A stretch of DNA of 64,000 nucleotides from Candidatus Omnitrophota bacterium (GCA_020052645.1 JAGVOQ010000031.1:35818-99817), one strand, 5' to 3'. Counted from the stretch's first letter, positions 35,687-45,334 are shown. Program-made: numbers and translations. The notes: generated by a model from the letters alone, not told the origin.

Positions 35687-37543
35687 TTAAGCAAAGCCCA
35701 ATATTTTCTTGACCTCTTCGCCGTCTAATACTTCTTTTTCTCTAAGCGTCGTGGCCAAAAGAATTAACTTATCTTTATTCTGCTCAAGCAAACCACGCGC
35801 CTGAGCATAACAGGTATCAATGATAGACTTAACTTCAGAATCGATCAGCTTAGCCGTATCTTCACTATAATTTCTTTCTTCCGACAAATTTTTTCCTAAA
35901 AAAACAAGTCCTTCTCGCCTACCAAGCGTTAAATAACCTACTTTTTCCGACATGCCAAATTCACACACCATGCGACGGGCCATCTGCGTTGCTACTTCAA
36001 TATCACTCTCAGAACCAGTCGTAATATCGCTAAACTGAAGGCCTTCAGCTGCACGTCCACCCAGAAGCACGGTGATCCTGGCCAGAAGCTCTGATTTCAA
36101 CATAATGTAACGATCCTGCAAAGGCAACTGCATGGTATAGCCTAAGGCCGCAACACCCCTGGGAATAATCGAAACCTTATGCAAAGGATCAACCCCGGGC
36201 ATCAACAAAGAAAGCAAAGAATGCCCTGCTTCATGAAAAGACACAATCTCTTTTTCTTTTACGCTTATCACGCGGCTCTTACGCTCAGGACCCGCTACCA
36301 CACGTTCGATAGCTGCTTCCATTTCTTTTTTACTGACGGCATCCTTATTATAGCGCGCCGCCAACAAAGCCGCTTCGTTACACAAATTAGCCAAATCGGC
36401 ACCTGAAAATCCCGGCGTCTGACGGGCCAACTCTTCTAGATTTACATCTTCGCTAAGTTTAATTTTTTTCGAATGAACTTTTAATATAGCTTCACGGCCT
36501 TTAATATCAGGCCTATCTATAACCACATGTCTATCAAAGCGGCCAGGACGCAACAACGCTGGATCTAACGTATCCGGACGATTGGTTGCCGCGATCAAAA
36601 TAATCCCTTCTTGAGGATCAAAACCATCCATCTCAACCAGAAGCTGATTCAATGTTTGTTCGCGCTCATCGTGCCCTCCCCCGATCCCCGAAAAACGCAG
36701 GCGTCCAACCGCATCAATTTCATCAATAAAAATAATAGCGCCACGGCCGAATTGTTTAGCGGCCTTGCGTCCCTGTTCAAAAAGATCTCTGACGCGCGAA
36801 GCACCGACCCCAACAAACATTTCAACAAAATCAGATCCGCTGATATTGAAAAACGGGACATTAGCTTCCCCGGCAACAGCCTTTGCGATCAAGGTCTTTC
36901 CGCAACCCGGAGGCCCCACCAAAAGGAGACCTTTCGGAATCTTGCCGCCTAAACGCTGGAACTTTTTTGGGTCTTTCAAAAATTCGATGACCTCTTGTAA
37001 TTCTTCTTTGGCTTCATCGACTCCCGCCACATCCACGAATGTAATATGTTCTTTTGAATCTGAACCCAGACGCGCCTTCACCTTACCGAAAGACCATATC
37101 CTGTTCCCCACTTCGGAACCGCGATAGCTAAAATACCATAGAAAACCAATAAATAAAATAACAGGCCCAAGAGAAAACAAAATATTTGTCCATAAAGTTT
37201 TCCCGGGCTTAACCGAAAAATCAGGGGCATTGGTTCGTAACAACGCCAAAAGATCTTTATCATCCGGTGGGATATTTACTAGAAAACGCGTTCCGCTTGA
37301 AAATTCGCCTTGCAGGGTATCTTCAATCATAGAGACAGTGCGGAGCTTCTCGGGATTATCTTTTAAGACTTTATAGAACTCATTATAGGTCAGCTCTTTA
37401 CGCGCCGCGGCCCCATTCTGAAAAACACCCATCAGGGAAAAAGTTGAAAAAATAAAAAGAAGCCAAAATAAAAGAGAAAAATTGGCTTTTCTTAAGTTAT
37501 TAGGCGTATTGGACTTTTGCTTGTTATTATGATTTTTTTTCAT
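35687..37543 (-). CDS. ftsH: ATP-dependent zinc metalloprotease FtsH
   Basis: Membrane AAA+ protease for quality control. 618 residues: transmembrane helices near 24-44 and 130-150 bracket the periplasmic domain; then Walker [14 protein letters not shown], Walker [12 protein letters not shown], the second region of homology with [19 protein letters not shown], the zinc site [10 protein letters not shown], and a short C-terminus ending KKILGFA. 47 bases after tilS. Confidence 0.97.
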   Translation of the reverse strand: MKKNHNNKQKSNTPNNLRKANFSLLFWLLFIFSTFSLMGVFQNGAAARKELTYNEFYKVLKDNPEKLRTVSMIEDTLQGEFSSGTRFLVNIPPDDKDLLALLRTNAPDFSVKPGKTLWTNILFSLGPVILFIGFLWYFSYRGSEVGNRIWSFGKVKARLGSDSKEHITFVDVAGVDEAKEELQEVIEFLKDPKKFQRLGGKIPKGLLLVGPPGCGKTLIAKAVAGEANVPFFNISGSDFVEMFVGVGASRVRDLFEQGRKAAKQFGRGAIIFIDEIDAVGRLRFSGIGGGHDEREQTLNQLLVEMDGFDPQEGIILIAATNRPDTLDPALLRPGRFDRHVVIDRPDIKGREAILKVHSKKIKLSEDVNLEELARQTPGFSGADLANLCNEAALLAARYNKDAVSKKEMEAAIERVVAGPERKSRVISVKEKEIVSFHEAGHSLLSLLMPGVDPLHKVSIIPRGVAALGYTMQLPLQDRYIMLKSELLARITVLLGGRAAEGLQFSDITTGSESDIEVATQMARRMVCEFGMSEKVGYLTLGRREGLVFLGKNLSEERNYSEDTAKLIDSEVKSIIDTCYAQARGLLEQNKDKLILLATTLREKEVLDGEEVKKILGFA

Positions 37544-37590
37544 AGTGTAATTATTATAGCCAAACCCTTCTTAAAATCAAGCCTTCATTT

Positions 37591-38604
37591 TTAATAAATC
37601 AGGAGCTTATTTCTTTTTTTTAAGACTGTAACACCATACGGCAAATGCACGCGGGAACCGTAAGGCCTATGCAGAATCAAATCCTCGATCTCTCTTGAAT
37701 GCCTGAACGTCCACGGTTGCGCACCCTGATGCGCCGATTCTTTAAGAACTTTTTCTAAGACACGTCTTAAAACAAGACGTTTAAGAGCGATATCAATCTT
37801 TGATAGAGCCTGAAGGGAAATTTTAAAAACCCCTGCGCCACTGTCTAAATACATCGACAAGAAATCATCCGCCTGAGACTGAAGATAGGAATAATCAGCA
37901 CCCACAAGAAGGACAAGGCTTGAAAGCGTCTCCTTGATATTCGGATTATATTCCTTTAAAAGGTACGGGAGCAGTTTTTTTCGTATTTTATTGCGGAAAA
38001 ATTTCTCATCGAGGTTGGACTCATCAATACGAAAACGCATCTTAATTTTTTTAAGAAAAAATAAAACATCTTTGCGCTCTGTTTCAATCAACGGCCGCAC
38101 AATATCAAAATTAGCCACGGATCTCTTTGGCAAAATCGCAGACAACCCATAAAGCCCACTGCCTCGTATCACGCGCATAAGCGCTGTCTCAGCCTGATCA
38201 TCTTTTGTATGCCCAAGAACAATCTTTTTCGCCCTGATCTTTTTGGCAACACCAAATAAAAAATCGTATCGACGCCTGCGTAGATCATCCTCCAAAGAAC
38301 CAATCCTCTTTTCTTTTTTCCAATCAATGACCCCACTGTAAAAAGGAAGATTTAAACTTTGAGCAAGGCCGCGAACAAACTCCAGATCCAATTTTGAATT
38401 TTTTCTTAAACCATGATCCAAATGAGCCACAGCGATATCTAAGCAATACCTGACATTTAACACACACAACGCCCGAAGAAGAGCGACAGAATCCGGCCCT
38501 CCGGAAACAGCCACAAGAACCCTCTCTCCTGTTTCAAACATCTGATAAGAAAAAATTGTTTTTTGAATTTTTTGAGTTAAAAGATTGTTCTTCGAGTCTT
38601 TCAT
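37591..38604 (-). CDS. tilS: tRNA(Ile)-lysidine synthase
   Basis: Modifies C34 of the CAU-anticodon tRNA-Ile to lysidine so it reads AUA. 337 residues: the P-loop VAVSGGPDSVALLRAL, DHGLRKNSKLD, HTKDDQAETALMRVIRG and NLDEKFFRNKIRKKLLP, followed by a shorter C-terminal domain (VHLPYGVTVLKKRNKLLIY). Together with ftsH it forms the common tilS-ftsH pair. Confidence 0.95.
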   Translation of the reverse strand: MKDSKNNLLTQKIQKTIFSYQMFETGERVLVAVSGGPDSVALLRALCVLNVRYCLDIAVAHLDHGLRKNSKLDLEFVRGLAQSLNLPFYSGVIDWKKEKRIGSLEDDLRRRRYDFLFGVAKKIRAKKIVLGHTKDDQAETALMRVIRGSGLYGLSAILPKRSVANFDIVRPLIETERKDVLFFLKKIKMRFRIDESNLDEKFFRNKIRKKLLPYLLKEYNPNIKETLSSLVLLVGADYSYLQSQADDFLSMYLDSGAGVFKISLQALSKIDIALKRLVLRRVLEKVLKESAHQGAQPWTFRHSREIEDLILHRPYGSRVHLPYGVTVLKKRNKLLIY

Positions 38605-38659
38605 TGAAATATCCAGTTATCTTTATTTTTTTAAAAATTTTATACCCCGCGGCCTATAA

Positions 38660-38840
38660 ACCTGAGCCTTTAAAAGGCAGGCCTGCCTGCCGGCCCTTGG
38701 CTTCGACGCGAGGCGAGCAGGCGCGGATAGTTGTGGCCGCCCTGCTCATGGCAGGACTTCCTAGAATCACACTTAGGTTGGTCGCTTAAGCATTCCGCCT
38801 TAAAAGAACCCTTAGGCTAAAGCCCTAAGGTGGGCTCCAT
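38660..38840. repeat. GC-rich palindromic region upstream of tilS end
   Basis: Contains AAAAGGCAGGCCTGCCTGCC, a TTCGACGCGAGGCGAGCAGG tract, CCTGCTC/TGGCAGG pairs, and the hairpin CCTTAGGCTAAAGCCCTAAGG (38810-38830). Its last 12 bases (38829-38840) are the reverse complement of ATGGAGCCCACC in ctp (55052-55063) and touch the stop codon of the next gene. tilS itself starts at 38604, so this is the spacer before it. Confidence 0.55.
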
Positions 38841-39341
38841 TTAAACGCTCTTTGCAGGCTTACGCGGAAGAGTCCCGTATTTGAATTGACGCTCGATATC
38901 CGGATGAGAGAAGAAATAAATCACGCCTAGATAATAAGAAAATGAAATAATGATACCAATAACAAAAAATTTCAGAGGGATATTAGACAACATTTCATCG
39001 GCTAATGTAATATTCAAGAAAATATTAGCCAGCATATTCATCACATGTACAGCCATGACGATTCTCAAAAATTGCCGCGCCCATTCTTTAAGCCGCAAAA
39101 CACCGATCCCCGTAATCACCCATGAGCTAAAAATAAAAAGGTTTAAAAATGAAGAAAGCCAAAAAAGCGGCATGGACAATGTCTGTTGCGGCATCCCTTC
39201 CGTCATATCCAGGGTCCCACCTTTTAAAAACAAGAGGCTTAAGGACAAGATTAAAAGAAACGTACAAAAACTTCCAAAGGCGATCAAAGAGATCGCAAAA
39301 ATAACAACACCTTTTGTCCGAACGATAAATTTATATACCAT
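38841..39341 (-). CDS. Four-helix membrane protein of unknown function
   Basis: 166 residues with four predicted transmembrane segments (about 12-38, 58-82, 90-108, 122-145) and short basic ends. I recognise no family with confidence; the layout resembles small DUF2127-like membrane proteins. It lies 54 bases after a membrane glycosyltransferase gene in the same direction. A palindromic repeat abuts the stop codon. Confidence 0.7.
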   Translation of the reverse strand: MVYKFIVRTKGVVIFAISLIAFGSFCTFLLILSLSLLFLKGGTLDMTEGMPQQTLSMPLFWLSSFLNLFIFSSWVITGIGVLRLKEWARQFLRIVMAVHVMNMLANIFLNITLADEMLSNIPLKFFVIGIIISFSYYLGVIYFFSHPDIERQFKYGTLPRKPAKSV

Positions 39342-39395
39342 AGCGTTTGCTTATAATAGTTTCTTTATTTATATGACAAAATACCTCATGCACCC

Positions 39396-40673
39396 CTATC
39401 GGGAGAACGACTCACAACGTTCTTTTGACCCCCGCTTCCCTCTCGCAAGGATAAAAACACTGCCACCCCATAAAAACAAAGTGCTCCAAAATAATAGAGA
39501 ATGAACGCTTAAAAAACGAACACCCACAAGTGAAATCGAGACAAACACGAAAGAGAGCAGGACTAATAAAAATTTCTTCTGGCCCAAAATAAGATCCGTA
39601 TCAGCCGACAGGCTTAAAATAACATAAGAAAAAACAAACATCCAGGCCCATGTATAGGTCAGAGTGTATTGAGGTATAAGCATGGCCAAAAGGAAAAAAA
39701 CCAAATATCCCAAACCACGGTAGGCCTTTCTCCTATTTTTCCAAACAGCCCAACAAGAAACCAAAACTAAAAATGCAGAAACAATTTTTATGATCCAATG
39801 GATCCAAACCGGAGAAATCAAATAATGAAAACTCCCTGTCTTGCCATAAACAAAGATGCGCCCCAGCGCGCTTGGCAAAGACTGGCTTGAAACGCGCAAA
39901 TCAGTATAAGATTCATATGAAGTTGCAAAAGCAAAAGGTTTTATACAACGTAAAAACCATTGCTTAAGAAGAAAAATATTAAACTCGAATCCAAACACGA
40001 GAGAAGGTATCAGAAAGAAAACGAACAGAAACATAGCCACAAAACTCAAAAGAAAACCTTTCTTATTCTTAATAAGAAAGTAAAGTAAAAAATAAACGAG
40101 AGGAATGTAAACGGTCATCGCCCAGTTAAAAAAGAATGCTGACAACAGCATCCTGTTTTTCTCAAAGAAAAACAGGGCGGCCAACATCAAGGCCATGGCC
40201 ACCAGCTTGGACTGGCAATTAGAAATTTCATATCCGATCATCGGAACTGCCAAAAGAAAGCTGATCATCATATGTTTTCTATCCGCCTCATTCGATAGTG
40301 AGGGAAAAAATTTCCACAAAAACCATGCGATCATAAAAAGAGCGAGAACTTCTGTTAAATACCAGGCCATTACCGAAGGCTCAATATCTTCATATTCAAG
40401 GTCAGAAAACTCTAGTGGAGAAACGTTCTTGCTTTTTAAAACATAAGGAGCCTGAAGAACCAGAAAACCAGGGGCATAACGATAAAGAGGCCTATCAGTA
40501 TCACCGGGATATCTCTCATACGGAGACTGGTATTTTTTTGTCTGCTCTAGCCCGAAAAGAAAGATTTTTAAATCTTTTCCTCCTCTATCTTTCACGGCGA
40601 AACTCATCCCGATCAAAAAAATCAGGACAAATAACGCAAAAATTTTTTCCGAACGTTTGAATTTTTTAAACAA
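39396..40673 (-). CDS. Polytopic membrane glycosyltransferase, GT87/DUF2029-like
   Basis: 425 residues with about ten hydrophobic helices. The opening SFAVKDRGGKDLKIFLFGLE and the loop PYERYPGDTDRPLYRYAPGF match the DUF2029/GT87 pattern of an acidic first loop followed by a conserved Y-x-P-x-F segment. Such proteins use polyprenyl-phosphate sugars outside the membrane. Acceptor unknown. It starts 17 bases past the ICMT-like gene stop. Confidence 0.72.
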   Translation of the reverse strand: MFKKFKRSEKIFALFVLIFLIGMSFAVKDRGGKDLKIFLFGLEQTKKYQSPYERYPGDTDRPLYRYAPGFLVLQAPYVLKSKNVSPLEFSDLEYEDIEPSVMAWYLTEVLALFMIAWFLWKFFPSLSNEADRKHMMISFLLAVPMIGYEISNCQSKLVAMALMLAALFFFEKNRMLLSAFFFNWAMTVYIPLVYFLLYFLIKNKKGFLLSFVAMFLFVFFLIPSLVFGFEFNIFLLKQWFLRCIKPFAFATSYESYTDLRVSSQSLPSALGRIFVYGKTGSFHYLISPVWIHWIIKIVSAFLVLVSCWAVWKNRRKAYRGLGYLVFFLLAMLIPQYTLTYTWAWMFVFSYVILSLSADTDLILGQKKFLLVLLSFVFVSISLVGVRFLSVHSLLFWSTLFLWGGSVFILARGKRGSKERCESFSR

Positions 40674-40690
40674 AAGGCCTCCCTTTTAAT

Positions 40691-41473
40691 TTATTCTTGC
40701 AACCGTTTTTTAAAGAAAATACCAGGAAACATAAAGGGCGTGCGCTTTTGATATTGGACATACGCATCCGAAAAGGCACACATCTTTCTTTCCTCTAAAA
40801 TAGCCCTGAAGACAAATAAAAAAATAGCAAAAAGAGCCAATCCAATCGCCAGGAAAGTTTGATACACGAAACAAAAACCAAATAACTGGATGATGTAGCC
40901 GGCATAAATCGGATGGCGCACAACAGAATAAGGCCCCGCGGTCACAACATCGCGTACTTCAATAAAAACAGAAAATGAATTTTTTAAAGCAAACAGTGCC
41001 CAAAAACTAAAAGAGACGCCCAAAAGCACGAGAACAGAGCCTAACGAAGCCATAAGAGCAACCCAAGCCGCAGAGATCGGCAAAAAAATAACATCCTTAG
41101 AAACATTATTGACCGCATTAAAAGCCACTAATGAAAAAGCGCTCACTAAAGGAATTAATATCTCAAAAAAACTATCCGAAGATCTGTAAAGATTCTTTCT
41201 TAATATCAGCCCGAGCATAAACGTAAGATTAAAAAAAATCAACAAGAAATCAGTGACATAAAAAGAAAGAAATCGTATTCCTGTAATGTCAGCCGAACCT
41301 GTCAGGAACTTATTAAAAATAAAAAAAGCAGACGGTGCATTTTGAACAACAATCCAGCTCTTAACACAGGAATAAAAAAAAGCCAACGGAACAAAAAGAT
41401 ACATTTCCAAAAATAAGGCCAATTTCCCGAAAAAAAATCTCCAAGCACTTTCAGCTTTCCCAAACAATTTCAT
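40691..41473 (-). CDS. Isoprenylcysteine-carboxyl-methyltransferase-like membrane protein
   Basis: 260 residues, about six helices. The C-terminal part has the ICMT/PEMT signature: TAGPYSVVRHPIYAGYIIQLFG for SAM binding and EERKMCAFSDAYVQYQKRTPF near the end. Members methylate lipids or isoprenoid-linked groups; the substrate cannot be told. It is flanked by a cupin gene and a membrane glycosyltransferase. Confidence 0.8.
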   Translation of the reverse strand: MKLFGKAESAWRFFFGKLALFLEMYLFVPLAFFYSCVKSWIVVQNAPSAFFIFNKFLTGSADITGIRFLSFYVTDFLLIFFNLTFMLGLILRKNLYRSSDSFFEILIPLVSAFSLVAFNAVNNVSKDVIFLPISAAWVALMASLGSVLVLLGVSFSFWALFALKNSFSVFIEVRDVVTAGPYSVVRHPIYAGYIIQLFGFCFVYQTFLAIGLALFAIFLFVFRAILEERKMCAFSDAYVQYQKRTPFMFPGIFFKKRLQE

Positions 41474-41500
41474 ATTTTAAACAACCTTTTTAGAACTTAG

Positions 41501-41818
41501 TTATTTTATTAAAACTAAAAGCATTTTGAAACGTTTAAGGGCCCTCAAGGAATGTGCTTGGTGCGCAGGCATAATGATCATTCCGCCAGAGACGACACGA
41601 TGCCTCGCAGCAGCAATTGTCACCTCGGCCTCACCGTCTAAAATATAAACAAAAGCATCGAATGGAGCTGTGTGCTCGCTTAATCCCTGACCCTTATCGA
41701 ACGAAAAAAGCGTAATTGTTCCAGTGCCCTTTTTTATGATCTCCTTACTGACAACGGAATTTTTCTGATAACTCACCAAATCAGCAAAACACTTCTTTTC
41801 CATAGCGATAGAGTCCAA
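41501..41818 (-). CDS. Small cupin-domain protein
   Basis: 105 residues forming one cupin barrel: GQGLSEHTAPFDAFVYILDGEAEVTI (first motif, one His and Asp), then GGMIIMPAHQAHSLRALKRFKMLL (second motif with His). These small cupins bind a metal or ligand; no specific role can be given. Confidence 0.85.
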   Translation of the reverse strand: MDSIAMEKKCFADLVSYQKNSVVSKEIIKKGTGTITLFSFDKGQGLSEHTAPFDAFVYILDGEAEVTIAAARHRVVSGGMIIMPAHQAHSLRALKRFKMLLVLIK

Positions 41819-41844
41819 TCCAACTTAACATGACCTTAAAACAG

Positions 41845-41877
41845 AAGGCAACCCTTTAAACTTCAAAGATTGCCTTT
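41845..41877 (-). terminator. Hairpin between the 54-residue gene and the cupin gene
   Basis: On the minus strand AAGGCAATCTTT pairs with AAAGGGTTGCCTT, followed by CTGTTTT. It lies 26 bases past the stop of the small gene and fits a terminator. Confidence 0.6.
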
Positions 41878-41902
41878 CAGATATAATTAAAAAAATTGAG
41901 CA

Positions 41903-42067
41903 TTATTTCTTCTTCTTTTTATCCATAAATTTCTCTGAACGGGAGCATTTAGACAAATGATCCCTGACCTGATCGGAATTCTTATCACCCAAAAGATCAT
42001 CAAGACTACAACTCAAGACTTCTTCGTCCGAAATATCTTTCGTAACATCTTTCTTTTTCTTGTCCAT
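41903..42067 (-). CDS. 54-residue charged protein of unknown function
   Basis: The ATG at 42067 has AGGAGAG six bases upstream, a good site; an earlier in-frame start lacks one. The protein is lysine/aspartate-rich with two cysteines (EEVLSCSLDDLL and LSKCSRSEKF) and repeats the motif MDKKKK at both ends. The D-D-L-L and C-x-R spacing faintly recalls anti-sigma/zinc-type modules, but I do not assign it. It has its own terminator. Confidence 0.6.
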   Translation of the reverse strand: MDKKKKDVTKDISDEEVLSCSLDDLLGDKNSDQVRDHLSKCSRSEKFMDKKKKK

Positions 42068-42111
42068 ATCTCTCTCCTGTTTAAATCCAAACAAAATTTT
42101 ACTGACTTTTT

Positions 42112-42138
42112 GTCTATCGACTATAGGCTATAGGCTGA
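42112..42138. repeat. TATAGTC-type short repeat, copy 4
   Basis: CTATCGACTATAGGCTATAGGC; same units as at 8496, 8681 and within valS at 11627. Confidence 0.6.
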
Positions 42139-42457
42139 TATGGTGACGGGGAGTGACCGCCATTAATGCTCCGGCGGTCATCCGCCGATATTTCAATGGC
42201 GGATGGATTTTTGAGCTCCTTAATGTGCCCTCAAACGAAATCCCGCTGTTCTTTTGCGGGAGAACCACACGCGTCTCGATAACAATGAACACTTTCAAAA
42301 TGGTGACGGGGAGTGCCTGCCTGCCGGCAGGCAGGGATTTGAACTTACCCCGAATCTCTTCAACATACCTTAGCAAGTACGCACTCGCCAAGCGAAATCC
42401 CGCTGTTCTTTTGCGGGAGAACCACACGCGCCCAGATAACAATGAAGCGATCAATTA
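42139..42457. repeat. Two decayed tandem copies of the tRNA-Met 3' end
   Basis: TGGTGACGGGGAGTG, the reverse complement of the tRNA-Met CCA end, recurs at 42141-42155 and 42301-42315, spaced 160 and 157 bases from each other and from the intact gene at 42458. In the middle copy the perfect palindrome CCTGCCTGCCGGCAGGCAGG interrupts the match, which resumes with GATTTGAAC of the T arm. In the first copy two hairpins (TGACCGCC/GGCGGTCA, ATCCGCC/GGCGGAT) sit at the same point. A shared spacer AATCCCGCTGTTCTTTTGCG lies in both units. Confidence 0.85.
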
Positions 42458-42534
42458 TGGTGACGGGGAGTGGATTTGAACCACCGACCGAGCGGGTATG
42501 AGCCGCTTGCTCTACCAGGCTGAGCTACCCCGCC
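42458..42534 (-). tRNA. tRNA with anticodon CAT (Met, type not resolved)
   Basis: 77 bases including encoded CCA: acceptor GGCGGGG/CCCCGTC, D arm GCTC/GAGC, anticodon stem AGCGG/CCGCT with loop CTCATAC, T arm GGTGG/CCACT. Base 1 pairs with base 72 and the anticodon stem lacks three consecutive G-C pairs of initiators, so elongator Met or the lysidine-modified Ile tRNA is more likely than fMet. Confidence 0.9.
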
Positions 42535-42544
42535 GTCTATTTCC

Positions 42545-42742
42545 TTAAATGCGATTCAAGTCAAACGTACAAAAAACAAAAAATCACAAGTATTCCAAAT
42601 TCTATATCCGAAAAACAAAAGAAACACAAACATTAAAATCACAATTAAGTGTCTGTTTTTTTATTTAGAATTTAATTTGTGATTCAAGTTTTATCATTTG
42701 GATTTCAAAAAACGTATGACGTGCAACCTGTGACGTGTGACT
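42545..42742. repeat. A/T-rich inverted repeat upstream of tRNA-Met
   Basis: Units such as AAAATCACAATTAA and TTTAATTTGTGATT pair, as do CAAATTC/ATTTGG-type units further out; the right end (42713-42742) carries ACGTATGACGTGCAACC and GACGTGTGAC repeats like those inside valS. Confidence 0.6.
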
Positions 42743-43538
42743 ATTTTATCTTGCTCTTCTTATATGCTTCTAAATACGAACCACAATAAATCGTTTTATT
42801 TAAGACCAGATCTGCGGTAATCAAAGAATTCATCAATTCCCCATCTAAGGGATCCAAAATAGCAGCATCTAATCCATAGGACTGAGCCATGACCAAAAAT
42901 GTCCTGTTGATGAGACTACGCTCTTTGGAACCTTGAGAAATATTGCTTAAGCCCACTACTGTTTTTACCGAAGGCGTTGTCATCGATTTAAAGTCTTTGA
43001 CAGACTCTAGTATATCAAAAAGTTGATTCTGAGCAACATTTACCGGTAATAAAATCGGGTCAAGATATAAATCCTGAACCGGAAATTCATATGCATAAGC
43101 AGCTTCAATGATTTGAGCTGCCAGCTCCAGCCTTCTATCTTTATTGCCAGGCACCCCTTTCTTGTCCATAGTCAAAACGATCAAAGAAGCCTGATATTTT
43201 TTTGCTAAAGGAATATAGAGATCAAGTTTTTCTTTATCCGCTGAAGAAGAATTAATAATACACTTAACTCGGGCACCTTTCAAGCCTTCCTCAATCGCCT
43301 GAATTTTTGTACTATCCAAGCATAAAGGCACATCCACTTCCTTCTGGATATTTTCAACCAGCCAACGCAAATCCCCGACAATATCACGCGACATCGGTCC
43401 ACAATTAACATCCAATGCCTGAGCACCGACTTCAACTTGCGCGCCTGCTAAAGCCCGTATGTATGTCGCGTCTTTTTCTAGAAGCGCCTCTGCGACTTTT
43501 TTATACATCCCGTTAATCAATTCACCGATAATAAACAC
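42741..43538 (-). CDS. acsE: Methyltetrahydrofolate:corrinoid/Fe-S protein methyltransferase
   Basis: Moves the methyl group from methyl-THF to the corrinoid Fe-S protein in the Wood-Ljungdahl pathway. 265 residues, a TIM barrel: GAQALDVNCGPMSRD, PLCLDSTKIQAIEEGL, CIINSSSADKEKLD, DLYLDPILLPVNV and VVGLSNISQGSKERSLIN, as in AcsE. It is the last gene of the acs run. The catalytic CODH/ACS subunits (acsA, acsB) are not in the window. Confidence 0.95.
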   Translation of the reverse strand: MFIIGELINGMYKKVAEALLEKDATYIRALAGAQVEVGAQALDVNCGPMSRDIVGDLRWLVENIQKEVDVPLCLDSTKIQAIEEGLKGARVKCIINSSSADKEKLDLYIPLAKKYQASLIVLTMDKKGVPGNKDRRLELAAQIIEAAYAYEFPVQDLYLDPILLPVNVAQNQLFDILESVKDFKSMTTPSVKTVVGLSNISQGSKERSLINRTFLVMAQSYGLDAAILDPLDGELMNSLITADLVLNKTIYCGSYLEAYKKSKIK

Positions 43539-43614
43539 GAAGCTCCTTAATATTACATTTAAGCGAAGTCCATCGAAGTTAAAGATGAAAGTTCTTTAAC
43601 GAAGATGGATACAT

Positions 43615-44583
43615 TTATCTTTTCATCAAATCTTCAATTGCCTTTTTAACAATCCTGATCGCCTGGGGATGACGCATAGTCAAAATATCCGCGCCAGCCT
43701 GAAGCATGGCCAAAGCTGTTACCACTTCCCACATGATACCGCGCGTATCAGCGTTCCCGCTTCCTGGCCACTCACTTTCAGAGACTTTTGCTTCTTTAGC
43801 ACGCCAGGCTTCTTGCCCCACAAAACAAATAAAAGGCATAGCTAACATTTTATCACCAGCCAAAGCTGCGTTGCGCGCCCGCTCCATAATGGAATACGCG
43901 TATTCCAAACCATAGCCTAAGGCCCCGATCGTCGGGTTGATAACGATCCTGTCTAAGGGCAATCCAATGTCTGAAATAAGAATATTGAGTTGTTTGGCAA
44001 TGTTCACATCAATCGGCGATTCCGCAATGATATTGTGACCATCCGCTATACAAGCCGCGGTCAATGTTTTATAATTCTCCTGGACAACGTCTCCGAAAAG
44101 AAGCCTTTCTCCCTTAGTCGCTTCTGACACGGCAGACAATACATCATTATCTTTATCCGCCTGACCTGAACCTAATACGATCAGCGGCGTCTCGACTTTT
44201 TTAAGAAGCCCCTCAACCAATTCTACAGCCTCTTTAGATGTTTTATTGCCAAAATCAGGATGCGTCCCTTGAAGCTTCAAACAAATCAAATCTGCCCCAG
44301 CCTCACCCATCATTTCAACAGCCCAATCAACAGGCTTATCAGTCAAACCTTTAAGCGCGTTTTTTAGGACAAAAGGGCAATCGTCTTCAACAATATCCGA
44401 TACTTCCGCCGCGATAAGAGGCGCGTGCGGAATCTCGCCTTCTTCAAATAAAAAAGGCATTGCGGATTGGCCGCCGACTTTTAGTATCTTTTTGCGCGAG
44501 CCGCCTGACGCAGCACAAGCACCCATCGTTAATTCATAAATTTTTAAACACGCCCTGTCCAGCACTTTTAATTCTTCAGCCAT
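43615..44583 (-). CDS. acsD: Corrinoid/Fe-S protein small subunit (CODH/ACS delta)
   Basis: With AcsC it forms the B12 protein that carries the methyl group to acetyl-CoA synthase. 322 residues: VGGQSAMPFLFEEGEIPHAP at the start, VDWAVEMMGEAGADLICLKL, PLIVLGSGQADKDNDVL and NPTIGALGYGLEYAYSIMER. The start lies 16 bases inside the cooC end, so the genes are coupled. acsE follows after a 76-base gap. Confidence 0.95.
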   Translation of the reverse strand: MAEELKVLDRACLKIYELTMGACAASGGSRKKILKVGGQSAMPFLFEEGEIPHAPLIAAEVSDIVEDDCPFVLKNALKGLTDKPVDWAVEMMGEAGADLICLKLQGTHPDFGNKTSKEAVELVEGLLKKVETPLIVLGSGQADKDNDVLSAVSEATKGERLLFGDVVQENYKTLTAACIADGHNIIAESPIDVNIAKQLNILISDIGLPLDRIVINPTIGALGYGLEYAYSIMERARNAALAGDKMLAMPFICFVGQEAWRAKEAKVSESEWPGSGNADTRGIMWEVVTALAMLQAGADILTMRHPQAIRIVKKAIEDLMKR

Positions 44584-45320
44584 ATCTCATCTCCTAACGC
44601 CTTAACATCTGCCCATATACCAGATCCTTTTTTTAAACTTTTCAATGACTCACCCTTAGAACTTAATAAAGCGACAGCTTTGTCAAAAGATACGCAAAAA
44701 ACCTTATCAACTTTAAAAGACGATTTTAACGAAGCTACGCATCTTTTAGTCTTTCTATTCAGAATCAAAAACTTTTTCTTAGCAACGATGCCCAATTCCT
44801 GGATCAGATCAAGGATCCTTTGAGCTGACTTCATTCCTACAACCGTTTCATCGGAAACAACAATCAATTTATCGCAAATTCGGGTCGTCTTACGGGAAAA
44901 ATGCTCCAAGCCTGCCTCGTTATCTATAACGATATGATCATAACTTTTAATGAGCTTGGCCATACAATTGCGCAGGACATTATTGATATAGCAATAACAC
45001 CCAGGCCCTTCAGGCCGCCCCATCACCAATAGATCAAAACCACCTTCTTCTGAAATCTCACTTTGGATCTGAAATTCGATATAACTTTCTTTACCCATGC
45101 CCACAGGAACAACCTCAGGGTTTAAGGCCACTTTGTCCACAACATCGGCGATAGTCACCACATTTTTTACGCCTAAGGATTCTGCCAGATTACTGTTGGG
45201 GTCCGCATCCACGGCCAAAACAGACCCAAAACCTCTTTGAGCCAGCATCAAAACGATCAAAGATGACATCGTTGTTTTCCCAGTCCCGCCTTTTCCAGCC
45301 ACTACGATCACGTCACTCAT
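44568..45320 (-). CDS. cooC: CooC-type nickel-insertion ATPase
   Basis: MinD-like ATPase that matures CODH or ACS. About 250 residues: deviant Walker A VVAGKGGTGKTTMSS, the switch LAVDADPNSNLAESLG, the metal-binding CxC in GCYCYINNVLRN, and IDNEAGLEHFSRKT. Start at 45320 preferred; an upstream Met adds four residues. Overlaps acsD by 16 bases. A small double hairpin (45340-45380) separates it from acsV. Confidence 0.94.
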   Translation of the reverse strand: MSDVIVVAGKGGTGKTTMSSLIVLMLAQRGFGSVLAVDADPNSNLAESLGVKNVVTIADVVDKVALNPEVVPVGMGKESYIEFQIQSEISEEGGFDLLVMGRPEGPGCYCYINNVLRNCMAKLIKSYDHIVIDNEAGLEHFSRKTTRICDKLIVVSDETVVGMKSAQRILDLIQELGIVAKKKFLILNRKTKRCVASLKSSFKVDKVFCVSFDKAVALLSSKGESLKSLKKGSGIWADVKALGDEIWLKN

Positions 45321-45334
45321 AATAAAATCCAATA

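Noticed and set aside
38950-39504. Plus-strand open frame of 184 residues
   Set aside because: Antisense to a four-helix membrane protein and the end of the next gene; no recognisable domain.
42128-42454. Minus-strand frame of 108 residues downstream of tRNA-Met
   Set aside because: It runs through the tRNA fragments and palindromes; its SLPAGRQA stretch is a translation of the 20-base palindrome region, not a gene.
42139-42534. Attachment site of an integrated element at tRNA-Met
   Set aside because: No integrase, phage or plasmid gene lies nearby, and the copies are only about 160 bases apart.
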